DNA of 64,000 nucleotides from positions 124,001 to 188,000 of the forward strand of contig CALUJL010000029.1 in the NCBI GenBank assembly GCA_944320955.1, given 5' to 3'. The translations under genes were made by a program, and so were the position numbers. The notes under the pieces are model-generated. The model was not told where the DNA came from. It was given only the letters and a program-made list of their open reading frames with translations, and did no database searches. Source of the DNA: an uncultured Bacteroidaceae bacterium. GTDB lineage: Bacteria > Bacteroidota > Bacteroidia > Bacteroidales > Bacteroidaceae. This document shows, in pieces, positions 43,217 through 52,124 of the stretch. Within the stretch, counting starts at the first letter, position 1, and every line of letters starts with the position of its first letter.

Positions 43217-46200
43217 ATGAAAACCGACAGCTCCCACTCCATGCTATACGATGCGTCCTACGAACACGACGCCTGCGGAATCGGTATGATAGCCCGCATA
43301 GACGGCAGCAAGTCGCACCGCTTGGTAGACGATGCGCTGAAAATCCTGGAACACATGAAGCACCGCGGAGCCGAAGGCGCCGACCGCCGGACAGGCGACG
43401 GCGCAGGCATCCTCCTGCAGATACCCCACGAATTTATCCTCCTGCAGGGAATCCCCGTGCCGGAGCGGGGGAAATACGGCACCGGGCTGGTCTTCCTGCC
43501 CCGGGATGAGGAAGAGCAGGAGGAAATCCGGCACATCATGGCCGAAGAAGCCGGGCGCGGCGGACTGCGCCTCTCCCATGTCCGCCCCGTCCCCGTGGAC
43601 TCTTCCGTCTTGGGGCAGAGCGCGCGGGAGAGCGAGCCTGCCATCGTGCAGGTTTTCCTGACCGCGGAAGACAACGCGGAGGCCTCGGAACGCACACTCT
43701 ACCTCATCCGCAAGCGCGTCGAGCAGCGCATTGCCCACAAGGACTTCTATGTAGTCTCCCTTTCGAGCCGGATTCTTATCTATAAAGGGCTACTCTCTTC
43801 CGACCAGCTGCGCACCTATTTTCCCGACCTGAGGGATCCCCATCTGACCAGCGGGCTGGCCATCGTGCATTCGCGCTTCAGCACCAACACCTTCCCCACG
43901 TGGAGCCTGGCCCAACCCTTCCGCCTCCTGGCCCATAACGGCGAGATCAACACCATACGGGGCAACCGCGGATGGATGGAAGCGCGGGAGAGCGTGCTCT
44001 CCACCCCCGCACTGGGCGAGGCAAAGGCCCTGCACCCCATCCTCCAACCGCAGATGAGCGACAGCGCTTCGCTCGACAATGCGCTCGAATTCTTCCTCAT
44101 GTCCGGGCTGAGCCTGCCGCATGCCATGGCGATGCTCGTGCCCGAATCGTTCAACGACAAGAACCCCATCAGCGAAGACCTCAAGGCCTTCTACGAATAC
44201 CACTCCATCCTGATGGAACCCTGGGACGGCCCGGCGGCGCTCCTCTTCAGCGACGGGCGCTATGCGGGCGGCATGCTCGACCGCAACGGCCTGCGTCCGG
44301 CCCGATACGTGATTACCGAAGACGGCACAATCATCGTATCCAGTGAAGCAGGAGTCCTCGACATCGCCCCGGAGAGCGTAGTGGAAAAAGGACGCCTCCA
44401 GCCGGGGAAAATCCTGCTGGTCGATACGCAAGAGGGAAAGATATACCGCGACGGGGAACTGAAGGCCTCCCTGGCCGCGGCCAAGCCCTACGGCCAGTGG
44501 CTCGCGAAGGGGCGCATCGAACTGGATGCCCTCAGGAGCGGGCGGAAAGTGGGCAACGCCGTAGACGACTATGCCCGCCGGTTGCGCGCCTTCGGCTATA
44601 CGCGGGAAGACATCGAGCGTACGCTGATCCCCATGTGCACCACCGGCTCCGAGCCAACGGCCTCTATGGGAAACGACACGCCCCCTGCCGTCCTGTCCGG
44701 CGAGCCGCAGCTGCTTTTCAACTATTTCCGGCAGCAGTTTGCCCAAGTCACCAACCCGCCGATCGACCCCATAAGGGAAGAACTCGTCATGTCGCTCACG
44801 GAATACATCGGCGCGGTAGGCAACCACATCCTCACCCCCGACGAAAGCCACTGCAAGATGGTGCGCCTGCCCCACCCGATACTGACCAATACGCAACTGG
44901 ACCTGCTCTGCAACATCAGCTACAAAGGCTTCAAAACCGTGAAGCTACCCCTGCTTTTTCCCGCAGACGGGGGAAAAGGCGGGCTTCAGGAAGCACTTTC
45001 CGCACTGTGCCGCAGGGCGGAAGAAGCCGTGGACAGGGGAACAAACTACATCGTGCTCTCCGACCGGGCAATCGACGAAGGGCACGCGGCCATACCCTCG
45101 CTGCTCGCCGTCAGTGCGGTGCACCACTATCTGATAAAGGCGCAGAAGCGCGTGCAGACGGCCCTCATCGTGGAGAGCGGCGAGGTGCGCGAAATCATGC
45201 ACGCCGCGCTCCTCCTGGGCTACGGCGCCAGCGCCATCAATCCCTACATGGCCTTTGCCGTGATGGACGACCTGGCGAAACGGGGCGAAGTGCAGATGAA
45301 TTACGAAACAGCCGAGGGGAACTACATCAAAGCCCTCTGCAAGGGGCTCTACAAGGTGATGAGCAAAATGGGAATCAGCACCATCCGCTCCTACCGCGGG
45401 GCCAAGATTTTCGAAGCCGTCGGCTTGGGCGAAGAAGTGCTGAGGCAGTACTTCGGCACACCGGTCTCCACAATCGGCGGAATCGGCCTGGAGGAAATAG
45501 CCCGGGACTGCAAGGCATTCCACGACGCGGGCTACGCCTCTTACGACCCCGACACGCACGACGGGCTGCTCCCCTACCCCGGCCTCTTCTCCTACCGCAA
45601 GGGCGAAGTGCCGCACGCCTGGAATCCGGAGACAATCAGCCTGCTCCAACTGGCCACGAGACTGGGAAGTTACGAGAAATACAAGGAGTTCTCCGCGAAA
45701 GCCGACCATAAGGAAAGCCCCATCTTCCTGCGCGACTTTTTCCGCTTCCGGCAGAACCCCATCGACATCGGGCAGGTGGAACCCGTAGAAAGCATCGTCC
45801 GGCACTTCGTGACCGGAGCCATCTCCTTCGGCGCCATCAGCCGGGAAGCCCACGAAGCCCTGGCACTCGCCATGAACAAGCTGGGCACACGCAGCAACAC
45901 CGGCGAGGGAGGCGAAGACTCCCTGCGCTTCCACGAGGAACAAGACGGCATATCCCTGTGCAGCCGGACCAAGCAAGTAGCCTCCGGGCGCTTCGGGGTG
46001 ACGGCGGAATACCTGGTGAATGCCGAAGAAATACAAATCAAAGTGGCCCAAGGCGCCAAGCCGGGCGAAGGCGGGCAGCTGCCCGGATTCAAGGTCGATG
46101 AAGTCATTGCCCGCACGCGCCACTCCATTCCGGGCATTTCCCTCATCTCCCCTCCGCCCCACCACGACATCTATTCGATAGAAGACCTGGCGCAACTCAT

Positions 46201-47707
46201 CAGCGACCTGAGGAGTGTGAACCCGGAGGCCCGTATCAGCGTGAAGCTCGTGGCAGAGAGCGGCGTCGGCACCATTGCCGCCGGCGTGGCAAAGGCCAAG
46301 GCCGACCTGATAGTCATCTCGGGCGCCGAAGGCGGGACGGGCGCCTCTCCGGCATCCTCCATGCGCTACGCCGGCATTCCCCCCGAACTCGGGCTGAGCG
46401 AGGCGCAACAAACGCTGGTCCTCAACGGGCTCCGCTCCCAAGTGCGCCTGCAGACCGACGGACAGCTCAAGACCGGGCGCGACATCGTCTGCATGGCGCT
46501 CCTGGGAGCCGAGGAGTTCGCCTTCGGGACGGCTGCGCTCATCGTACTGGGATGCGTCATGATGCGCAAATGCCACGCCAACACCTGCCCGGTGGGCGTG
46601 GCCACGCAAGATGCGGCGCTGCGGGCACGCTTCCGGGGACACTACGAATACGTCGTCAACTACTTCCGTTTCCTGGCAGAAGAGGTGCGCGAATACTTGG
46701 CGGCAATGGGCTTCCGCCGGTTGGAGGACATCGTAGGGCGGACAGACCTGATAGAGATCGCCCCCGCCCCGGCAGGAAGCAAAGCCGCGTTGCTCGACTT
46801 CGGCCGGATGCTGCACCGTGTGGACACCGACTCCCCCCTGCACTTCACCGCCGGACGGCAAGACCCGGCCGGAGCCTCGCTCAACGAGGCGCTGCTTTCC
46901 GCCGCGCAGGAAGCCCTGGCGGAGCAGAAGAAAATCTCCCTGTCCTACCCCATTGCCAACACCGACCGTTCGGTCGGCGCCCGCCTGTCCGGAGCGGTTG
47001 CAGCCCGGTACGGGCAGAAAGGCTTGCCGGAGGAGACGGTGCGCGTAGAATTCCGCGGCTCGGCCGGACAGAGCTTCGGCGCATTCCTCACACGGGGCAT
47101 CCGCTTCAGCCTGGAGGGGGAAGCCAACGACTACCTGGGCAAAGGGCTGAGCGGCGGCCACATCGCCGTGCGCCCGCCCGTGGACAGCCGCTTTTCCGCC
47201 GAGGAGAATGCCATCGTGGGCAACACCCTGCTCTACGGGGCCACGGGCGGCGAGGCCTACATCAGCGGAAGAGCCGGAGAGCGGTTTGCCGTGCGCAACT
47301 CGGGCGCCACGGCCGTAGTGGAAGGCGTGGGCGACCACGGGTGCGAATACATGACCGGCGGGCGCGTCGTCGTGCTGGGCCCTACGGGGCGCAACTTTGC
47401 CGCAGGCATGAGCGGGGGAATCGCCTACGTGTGGGACAAGGAGCACAGCTTCGACTACTATTGCAACATGGACATGGTGGAACTTTCCCTTGTAGACGAT
47501 GCTGCCGCCCGCCGGGAGCTGCACGAACTCGTGCGGCAACACTACCTCTACACCGGCTCCGCCCTGGCCCGGCGGATGCTCGACGACTGGGGGCACTATC
47601 TGGAGGAATTCATACAAGTCACCCCCATCGAATACAAAAAGGTACTGGCCGAAGAGCAGATGCGCAAGCTGCAACAGAAAATCAGCGCAGTGCAGAGAGA
47701 CTATTAA
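43217..47707 (+). CDS. gltB: Glutamate synthase large subunit GltB
   Basis: A 1496-residue enzyme transferring the glutamine amide to 2-oxoglutarate. The N-terminal glutaminase domain starts at the Cys in EHDACGIGM (normally exposed by propeptide removal). It is followed by the central domain, the FMN/2-oxoglutarate domain (GEGGEDSLRF, KPGEGGQLPG) and the 3Fe-4S cysteines in MRKCHANTCPVGVATQ. The C-terminal GXGXG beta-helix domain closes it. The start at 43217 keeps the propeptide near 17-18 residues. gltD follows 36 bases later. Confidence 0.97.
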   Translation: MKTDSSHSMLYDASYEHDACGIGMIARIDGSKSHRLVDDALKILEHMKHRGAEGADRRTGDGAGILLQIPHEFILLQGIPVPERGKYGTGLVFLPRDEEEQEEIRHIMAEEAGRGGLRLSHVRPVPVDSSVLGQSARESEPAIVQVFLTAEDNAEASERTLYLIRKRVEQRIAHKDFYVVSLSSRILIYKGLLSSDQLRTYFPDLRDPHLTSGLAIVHSRFSTNTFPTWSLAQPFRLLAHNGEINTIRGNRGWMEARESVLSTPALGEAKALHPILQPQMSDSASLDNALEFFLMSGLSLPHAMAMLVPESFNDKNPISEDLKAFYEYHSILMEPWDGPAALLFSDGRYAGGMLDRNGLRPARYVITEDGTIIVSSEAGVLDIAPESVVEKGRLQPGKILLVDTQEGKIYRDGELKASLAAAKPYGQWLAKGRIELDALRSGRKVGNAVDDYARRLRAFGYTREDIERTLIPMCTTGSEPTASMGNDTPPAVLSGEPQLLFNYFRQQFAQVTNPPIDPIREELVMSLTEYIGAVGNHILTPDESHCKMVRLPHPILTNTQLDLLCNISYKGFKTVKLPLLFPADGGKGGLQEALSALCRRAEEAVDRGTNYIVLSDRAIDEGHAAIPSLLAVSAVHHYLIKAQKRVQTALIVESGEVREIMHAALLLGYGASAINPYMAFAVMDDLAKRGEVQMNYETAEGNYIKALCKGLYKVMSKMGISTIRSYRGAKIFEAVGLGEEVLRQYFGTPVSTIGGIGLEEIARDCKAFHDAGYASYDPDTHDGLLPYPGLFSYRKGEVPHAWNPETISLLQLATRLGSYEKYKEFSAKADHKESPIFLRDFFRFRQNPIDIGQVEPVESIVRHFVTGAISFGAISREAHEALALAMNKLGTRSNTGEGGEDSLRFHEEQDGISLCSRTKQVASGRFGVTAEYLVNAEEIQIKVAQGAKPGEGGQLPGFKVDEVIARTRHSIPGISLISPPPHHDIYSIEDLAQLISDLRSVNPEARISVKLVAESGVGTIAAGVAKAKADLIVISGAEGGTGASPASSMRYAGIPPELGLSEAQQTLVLNGLRSQVRLQTDGQLKTGRDIVCMALLGAEEFAFGTAALIVLGCVMMRKCHANTCPVGVATQDAALRARFRGHYEYVVNYFRFLAEEVREYLAAMGFRRLEDIVGRTDLIEIAPAPAGSKAALLDFGRMLHRVDTDSPLHFTAGRQDPAGASLNEALLSAAQEALAEQKKISLSYPIANTDRSVGARLSGAVAARYGQKGLPEETVRVEFRGSAGQSFGAFLTRGIRFSLEGEANDYLGKGLSGGHIAVRPPVDSRFSAEENAIVGNTLLYGATGGEAYISGRAGERFAVRNSGATAVVEGVGDHGCEYMTGGRVVVLGPTGRNFAAGMSGGIAYVWDKEHSFDYYCNMDMVELSLVDDAAARRELHELVRQHYLYTGSALARRMLDDWGHYLEEFIQVTPIEYKKVLAEEQMRKLQQKISAVQRDY

Positions 47708-47743
47708 CCCGAACGGAAACAAGAAAAAGACAAGACACACACT

Positions 47744-49087
47744 ATGGGAAACCCTAAAGCATTCCTAACCGTCCCCCGCCGGGAAGCGGGATACCGCCCG
47801 GTACTCGATCGAATTGCCGACTTCGGCGAAGTAGAACAGACCCTGAATGCCGGAGAACGCAAGCTCCAAGCCTCGCGCTGCATGGACTGCGGAGTCCCTT
47901 TCTGCAACTGGGCCTGCCCCTTGGGCAACCGCCCTCCGGAATTTCAGGACGCGCTCTTCCGGGGAAGATGGGAAGAAGCCTACCGCATCCTGGCCGAGAC
48001 CAACGATTTCCCCGAGTTCACGGGCCGCGTCTGCCCCGCCCTCTGCGAAAAGAGCTGCGTGCTCAAGCTGAGCCTCGACGCGCCGGTCACGATACGCGAG
48101 AACGAGGCCGCCATTGCCGAAGCCGCCTTCCGCGAGGGATACGTCCGTCCCCGCCGCTACCGGCGGGTCGGGAAGCGGGTGGCCGTAGTCGGTTCCGGGC
48201 CCGCGGGGCTGGCGGCGGCCAACGGGCTCAACCGCCGGGGATATGAGACCGTGGTCTTCGAGCAACTTGAGTACACCGGCGGCCTGCTGCGCTTCGGCAT
48301 CCCCAACTTCAAGCTGCACAAACCCGTCATCGACCGCCGCGTCCGCCTCATGGAAGAGGAAGGCATCGAATTCCGCGTCAATACGGAAGTCGACCTTACC
48401 CGCCTGCCCGAAGGCTTCGACGCCTACTGCATCTGCACCGGCACGCCCCGGGCCCGCGACCTCGCCCTGCCGGGGCGCGAACTGCGGGGCATACACCTCG
48501 CCATGGAGATGCTCGCCCAGCAAAACCGCATCCTGGCCGGGCAGGCAGTGGCCGAAGCCGAACGCATCAGTGCGCAGGGCCGCGACGTGCTCGTCATAGG
48601 CGGCGGCGACACGGGCAGCGACTGCATCGGCACAAGCCGCCGCCAGGGAGCACGGAGCGTGACGCAGATCGAAATCATGCCCCAGCCGCCCGTAGGATAC
48701 AACCCCGCCACACCTTGGCCGCAGTGGCCCCTCGTCCTGAAGACCAGCAGCAGCCACGAAGAAGGATGCACACGCCGGTGGAACCTCTCCACCACCCGTT
48801 TCCTCGGCGAGGAGGGCCGCGTCTGCGGCGTAGAGGTGGAAGAAGTGGAGTGGACGCCCGCCCCCGGCGGAGGACGCCCCGCGATGCACCCCACCGGGCG
48901 CAGGGAAATCCTGAAGGCCGACCTCGTGCTTCTGGCCATGGGCTTCCTCAAGGCCGAGCTTCCCCCCCTGCCGGAGAATGCCTTCGTGGCCGGCGATGCC
49001 GCCAGCGGGGCCAGCCTCGTGGTGCGCTGCATAGCCTCCGGCCGCCGCGCGGCAGCCGAAATAGACCGTTACCTGCAGACCCGCTGA
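47744..49087 (+). CDS. gltD: Glutamate synthase small subunit GltD
   Basis: A 447-residue NAD(P)H- and FAD-binding subunit that feeds electrons to GltB. The N-terminal cysteines for two 4Fe-4S clusters are present (CMDCGVPFCNWACP and RVCPALCEKSCVLK). The FAD-binding GSGPAGLAAA and NAD(P)-binding IGGGDTGSDC follow. The pair forms the nitrogen-assimilating GOGAT that works with GlnN encoded at 53428-55617. Confidence 0.97.
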   Translation: MGNPKAFLTVPRREAGYRPVLDRIADFGEVEQTLNAGERKLQASRCMDCGVPFCNWACPLGNRPPEFQDALFRGRWEEAYRILAETNDFPEFTGRVCPALCEKSCVLKLSLDAPVTIRENEAAIAEAAFREGYVRPRRYRRVGKRVAVVGSGPAGLAAANGLNRRGYETVVFEQLEYTGGLLRFGIPNFKLHKPVIDRRVRLMEEEGIEFRVNTEVDLTRLPEGFDAYCICTGTPRARDLALPGRELRGIHLAMEMLAQQNRILAGQAVAEAERISAQGRDVLVIGGGDTGSDCIGTSRRQGARSVTQIEIMPQPPVGYNPATPWPQWPLVLKTSSSHEEGCTRRWNLSTTRFLGEEGRVCGVEVEEVEWTPAPGGGRPAMHPTGRREILKADLVLLAMGFLKAELPPLPENAFVAGDAASGASLVVRCIASGRRAAAEIDRYLQTR

Positions 49088-49109
49088 ACAAGCACGGCAT
49101 GGGGCTGCT

Positions 49110-49152
49110 AAAAAAGCGGCAGCACTTTTCGGAAAAAGCGGCAGCACTTTCC
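49110..49152. repeat. 22-bp palindromic unit repeat, locus H (two units, intergenic)
   Basis: Bases after the A-runs are at 49116 and 49138, exactly 22 apart; both units read AAAAAGCGGCAGCAC then CTTTTCGG or CTTTCCCC. It lies in the 215-base gap between gltD and dapL. Confidence 0.8.
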
Positions 49153-49223
49153 CCGGTTTCCCCTGCATGAAACTGGAAACTCCACAGCCGCTTTTCCCTA
49201 TCCCGGCGCCAGCGAAAAGTACC

Positions 49224-49254
49224 GCCCCGGAGGCAATAAAAATGCCCCCGGGGC
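49224..49254. other. Hairpin between gltD and dapL
   Basis: GCCCCGGAGGCA (49224-49235) pairs with TGCCCCCGGGGC (49243-49254) with one mismatch and an AT-rich loop. No T-run follows on the plus strand, so it may be a 5' leader structure of dapL or a weak terminator rather than a classical one. Confidence 0.5.
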
Positions 49255-49302
49255 AGTTATAATAAAAAAAGCATCTTTTCCCTAAAAAAAACACGGCACT
49301 CC

Positions 49303-50532
49303 ATGGCACTGGTCAACGAACATTTCCTGAAACTACCCGAGAGTTATCTCTACACCGACATAGCCCGGCGCGTCAATGCTTTCCGCGCCACCCACCGGGG
49401 GGCAGACCCGGTCAACCTGGGCATTGGCGACGTGACGGAGCCCCTGCCGCCCGCCTGTGTGGAGGCCATGCGCGAAGCGGTGGAGGAACTGGGACGGCGC
49501 GAGACTTTCCGCGGCTACGGCCCGGAGCGGGGCTACGACTTCCTGACGGAAGCCATCCTCAAGCACGACTATGCGGCACACGGCATACGCCTCGGGGCGG
49601 AGGAAATCTTCGTCAACGACGGGGCAAAGGGCGACACGGGAAGCATCGGCGAACTGCTGCGCTGGGACAACAGCATGGCCGTGCCCGACCCGGCCTATCC
49701 CGTCTATGCGGAGAGCAACATCCTGTGGGGCCGTTCGGGACAGCAGGAGGAAGGCGGCGCGTGGAGCAACCTTACCTATCTGCCCTGCACGGCGGAGAGC
49801 CGCTTTGTCCCCCACGTGCCGGACCATAGGGTGGACCTCGTCTATCTCTGTTCGCCGGGCAACCCTACGGGGACGGCCCTGACGCGCGCCGAGCTGAAGC
49901 AATGGGTGGACTACGCTTTGGAGAACGACACGATACTCATCTACGACGGGGCTTACGAGTCTTATGTACGCGAAACCGGCGTGCCCCGCTCCATCTACGA
50001 GATACGCGGCGCGCGGCGCGTGGCGGTGGAGATACGCAGTTTCTCGAAGACGGCCGGCTTCACGGGCGTGCGCTGCGGCTACACGGTGATTCCCCGGGAA
50101 CTTACGGTATCGACCCTCGAAGGAGAACGCATTGCCCTCGGGGCGCTCTGGGCGCGGCGGCAGTCGGTGCGCTCGGGCGGCACGGGCTACGTGGCACAGC
50201 GGGGCGCGGCGGCCGTCTACACGCCCGAGGGACAAGAGCAGGTCCGTGCGCTGACGGACTTCTACTTGGGCAACGCGCGCTTCATGCGGGAGGAGCTGAA
50301 ACGGATGGGGCTGGAGGTGGCGGGCGGAGAGAATGCGCCCTATCTGTGGCTGCGCGTGCCGGAGGGGATGACCTCGTGGCGCTTCTTCGACCGCCTGCTC
50401 TACGAGGCGCACGTGGTGAGCGCGCCGGGCTGCGGCTTCGGCCCCCACGGCGAGGGATACTTGCGGCTGACGGCTTTCAACTCCGCCGAGAACTGCCGGG
50501 AAGCCATGCGCCGCATCCGGAAGATACTCTAA
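49303..50532 (+). CDS. dapL: LL-diaminopimelate aminotransferase DapL
   Basis: A 409-residue PLP aminotransferase that converts tetrahydrodipicolinate directly to LL-diaminopimelate, bypassing the succinylase/acetylase steps to lysine and peptidoglycan. The PLP lysine is Lys249 in SFSKTAGFTG. NLGIGDVTEPLPP, FVNDGAKGDTG and NPTGTA are family blocks. Length and start region (LVNEHFLKLPESYLYTDIARR) match DapL closely. Confidence 0.96.
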   Translation: MALVNEHFLKLPESYLYTDIARRVNAFRATHRGADPVNLGIGDVTEPLPPACVEAMREAVEELGRRETFRGYGPERGYDFLTEAILKHDYAAHGIRLGAEEIFVNDGAKGDTGSIGELLRWDNSMAVPDPAYPVYAESNILWGRSGQQEEGGAWSNLTYLPCTAESRFVPHVPDHRVDLVYLCSPGNPTGTALTRAELKQWVDYALENDTILIYDGAYESYVRETGVPRSIYEIRGARRVAVEIRSFSKTAGFTGVRCGYTVIPRELTVSTLEGERIALGALWARRQSVRSGGTGYVAQRGAAAVYTPEGQEQVRALTDFYLGNARFMREELKRMGLEVAGGENAPYLWLRVPEGMTSWRFFDRLLYEAHVVSAPGCGFGPHGEGYLRLTAFNSAENCREAMRRIRKIL

Positions 50533-50588
50533 GGGCTTCACACCGCCCGAGGCAGCCCATCTGCCGAATACACCTTATTATATATATA

Positions 50589-50633
50589 AATCCACAGCCG
50601 CTCCGGCATCACGGGGCAGCTGTGGATTTTTCT
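50589..50633 (+). terminator. Intrinsic terminator after dapL
   Basis: AATCCACAGC (50589-50598) pairs perfectly with GCTGTGGATT (50619-50628), with further pairing of CTCCG and CGGGG-type bases inside, followed by a T-rich run. Confidence 0.85.
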
Positions 50634-50790
50634 TTCTTGCAGATTGGGATAGGTTACGAACCGTAAGCAAACGGCCGTACACCAGTATCATTTTTTATCC
50701 AATAGGGCACTTTCCGAAGCAAGATGAAAGAACGTCGAAAAAACTCCCCCATTCTCTGTACAATCCGACGCTCAAGAAAGCAAAAAGCCA

Positions 50791-50798
50791 TACCTTTG
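50791..50798 (+). promoter_or_regulatory. -7 promoter element for the second nitrogen cluster (TACCTTTG)
   Basis: An exact TAnnTTTG match. The predicted leader to the ATG at 50917 is about 115 bases, long for this genome, leaving room for regulation. The candidate operator lies about 120 bases further upstream. Confidence 0.55.
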
Positions 50799-50916
50799 CC
50801 TTGTAAAACAAACAAAGAGAAAGAAACGAAGGCATATATAAATCATAAAGACAGCACAAACATAAATTTAATAACTTACAAGCAACACAAAGTTTAACCT
50901 CAAAACTATTTTGACT

Positions 50917-51636
50917 ATGGACAAGAAGAACTGTTGGAAACTGGCGGCGCTGGCCGCCCTGGCTCCCGCATTTTCGGCGGCACAGGAGCGGGTGACGGCC
51001 GATGTAGGGGCAGACCTCGTGAGCAGCTACGTCTGGCGCGGACAGGATTTGGGCGGTGCCGCCCTTCAGCCCGCCCTCTCCATTGGCTACCGGGGCTTCA
51101 GCCTGAGCGGATGGGGCTCGGTGGGCTTCAGCCGGAGCGACACGAAAGAGTTCGACCTGACGCTGGCCTACCGCCACAAGGGCTTCAGCGTTTCCGTAAC
51201 CGACTACTGGTTTGACGGCAGCGCGGGCTACTTCCACTACGGGGCGCGCAACACTTCGCACGTATTCGAAGCCCAATTGGGCTATGACTTCTCCGTCGTG
51301 GCCATAAACTGGTACACCAATTTTGCCGGAAACGACGGCACGGACTCAAAAGGGAAGCGCGCTTACTCCTCTTATCTGGCCCTCTCGGCGCCTTTCAGCC
51401 TCGGGGGAATTGATTGGACTGCTGAAGTGGGCGCCGTGCCTTGGGAGACCAGCTTCTACAACCGCACGGAAGAACGGCAAAGCGGGGCACGGGGCTTCGA
51501 AATCGCCCAAGTCGCCCTGCAGGCGGGCAAGGAGATCCGGCTGACCGATGCCTTCTCGCTGCCGGTATTCGGCCGCGTGGCTTGGAATCCGGCCACGGAG
51601 GGAGCTTACTTCGTCTTCGGCCTGAGCCTGAAATAG
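50917..51636 (+). CDS. Putative outer-membrane beta-barrel protein of the nitrogen cluster
   Basis: A 239-residue exported protein: signal peptide about 1-22 (ending FSAAQ), then alternating amphipathic strands rich in Tyr, Trp and Gly (SSYVWRGQDLGGAALQPALSIGYRGFSLSGWG) and a C-terminal strand ending in aromatic and hydrophobic residues (YFVFGLSLK). This is a small barrel of the TorF/porin-like type. Its position directly before PII and amtB suggests nitrogen-regulated expression, perhaps for uptake of a nitrogen compound; this is inferred from context only. The ATG at 50917 replaces an in-frame TTG at 50911. Confidence 0.75.
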   Translation: MDKKNCWKLAALAALAPAFSAAQERVTADVGADLVSSYVWRGQDLGGAALQPALSIGYRGFSLSGWGSVGFSRSDTKEFDLTLAYRHKGFSVSVTDYWFDGSAGYFHYGARNTSHVFEAQLGYDFSVVAINWYTNFAGNDGTDSKGKRAYSSYLALSAPFSLGGIDWTAEVGAVPWETSFYNRTEERQSGARGFEIAQVALQAGKEIRLTDAFSLPVFGRVAWNPATEGAYFVFGLSLK

Positions 51637-51728
51637 GAAAAAGAAATCCGGCACCGCTGCCCTCCGGCAAAAAAGAAACGGCCGGACCTGCAGTCAAGAC
51701 ACATACACAACAATCATAAAACACAGTC

Positions 51729-52085
51729 ATGAAAAAAATCGAAGCCATCATCCGCCGAAGCCGATTCGAGGATGTAAAAGAAGCCTTGCTGGCCGCCGAC
51801 ATCGAGTGGTTCTCCTACTACGACGTGCGGGGCGTAGGGAAAACACGGGAAGGCCGCGTCTACCGCGGCATCGTCTACGACACCAGTTCCATCGAACGCA
51901 CGCTGCTTTCCATCGTCGTACGCGACAAAAATGTGGAAAAGACGGTGCAGGCCGTCATGAAAGCCGCCCGCACCGGGGAAATCGGCGACGGGCGCATCTT
52001 CATCATCCCCGTGGAAGACTCCGTGCGCATCCGCACCGGAGAACGCGGCGACATAGCCCTCTACAACAAAGAACAGGAGAAATAA
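51729..52085 (+). CDS. glnK: PII nitrogen regulatory protein (GlnB/GlnK type)
   Basis: A 118-residue PII protein that senses 2-oxoglutarate and ATP/ADP. Both T-loop Tyr residues are present (VYRGIVY), including the equivalent of the uridylylation Tyr51, but the usual RGAEY core is RGIVY. ATP-binding TGEIGDGRIF and RIRTGER are conserved. The ammonium transporter gene follows after 39 bases, so it is the GlnK type that gates AmtB by inserting the T-loop. Confidence 0.93.
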   Translation: MKKIEAIIRRSRFEDVKEALLAADIEWFSYYDVRGVGKTREGRVYRGIVYDTSSIERTLLSIVVRDKNVEKTVQAVMKAARTGEIGDGRIFIIPVEDSVRIRTGERGDIALYNKEQEK

Positions 52086-52124
52086 CACACAACCCCCAGA
52101 CAACACGCATAAAACCTACTCATC

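Larger units (their letters stand above)
50533..50916. other. 384-base gap before the outer-membrane/PII/amtB/glnN cluster
   Basis: No gene is supported here. It contains the dapL terminator (50589-50628), the candidate operator GGTTACGAACCGTAAGCA (50653-50669 region), a promoter element (50791-50798), and an A-rich leader of about 110 bases before the ATG at 50917. Confidence 0.6.

Noticed and set aside
51729..52085. PII protein thought at first to lack the uridylylation Tyr.
   Set aside because: Alignment of VYRGIVY with the E. coli YRGAEY loop shows both Tyr residues present; only the middle Ala-Glu is changed.
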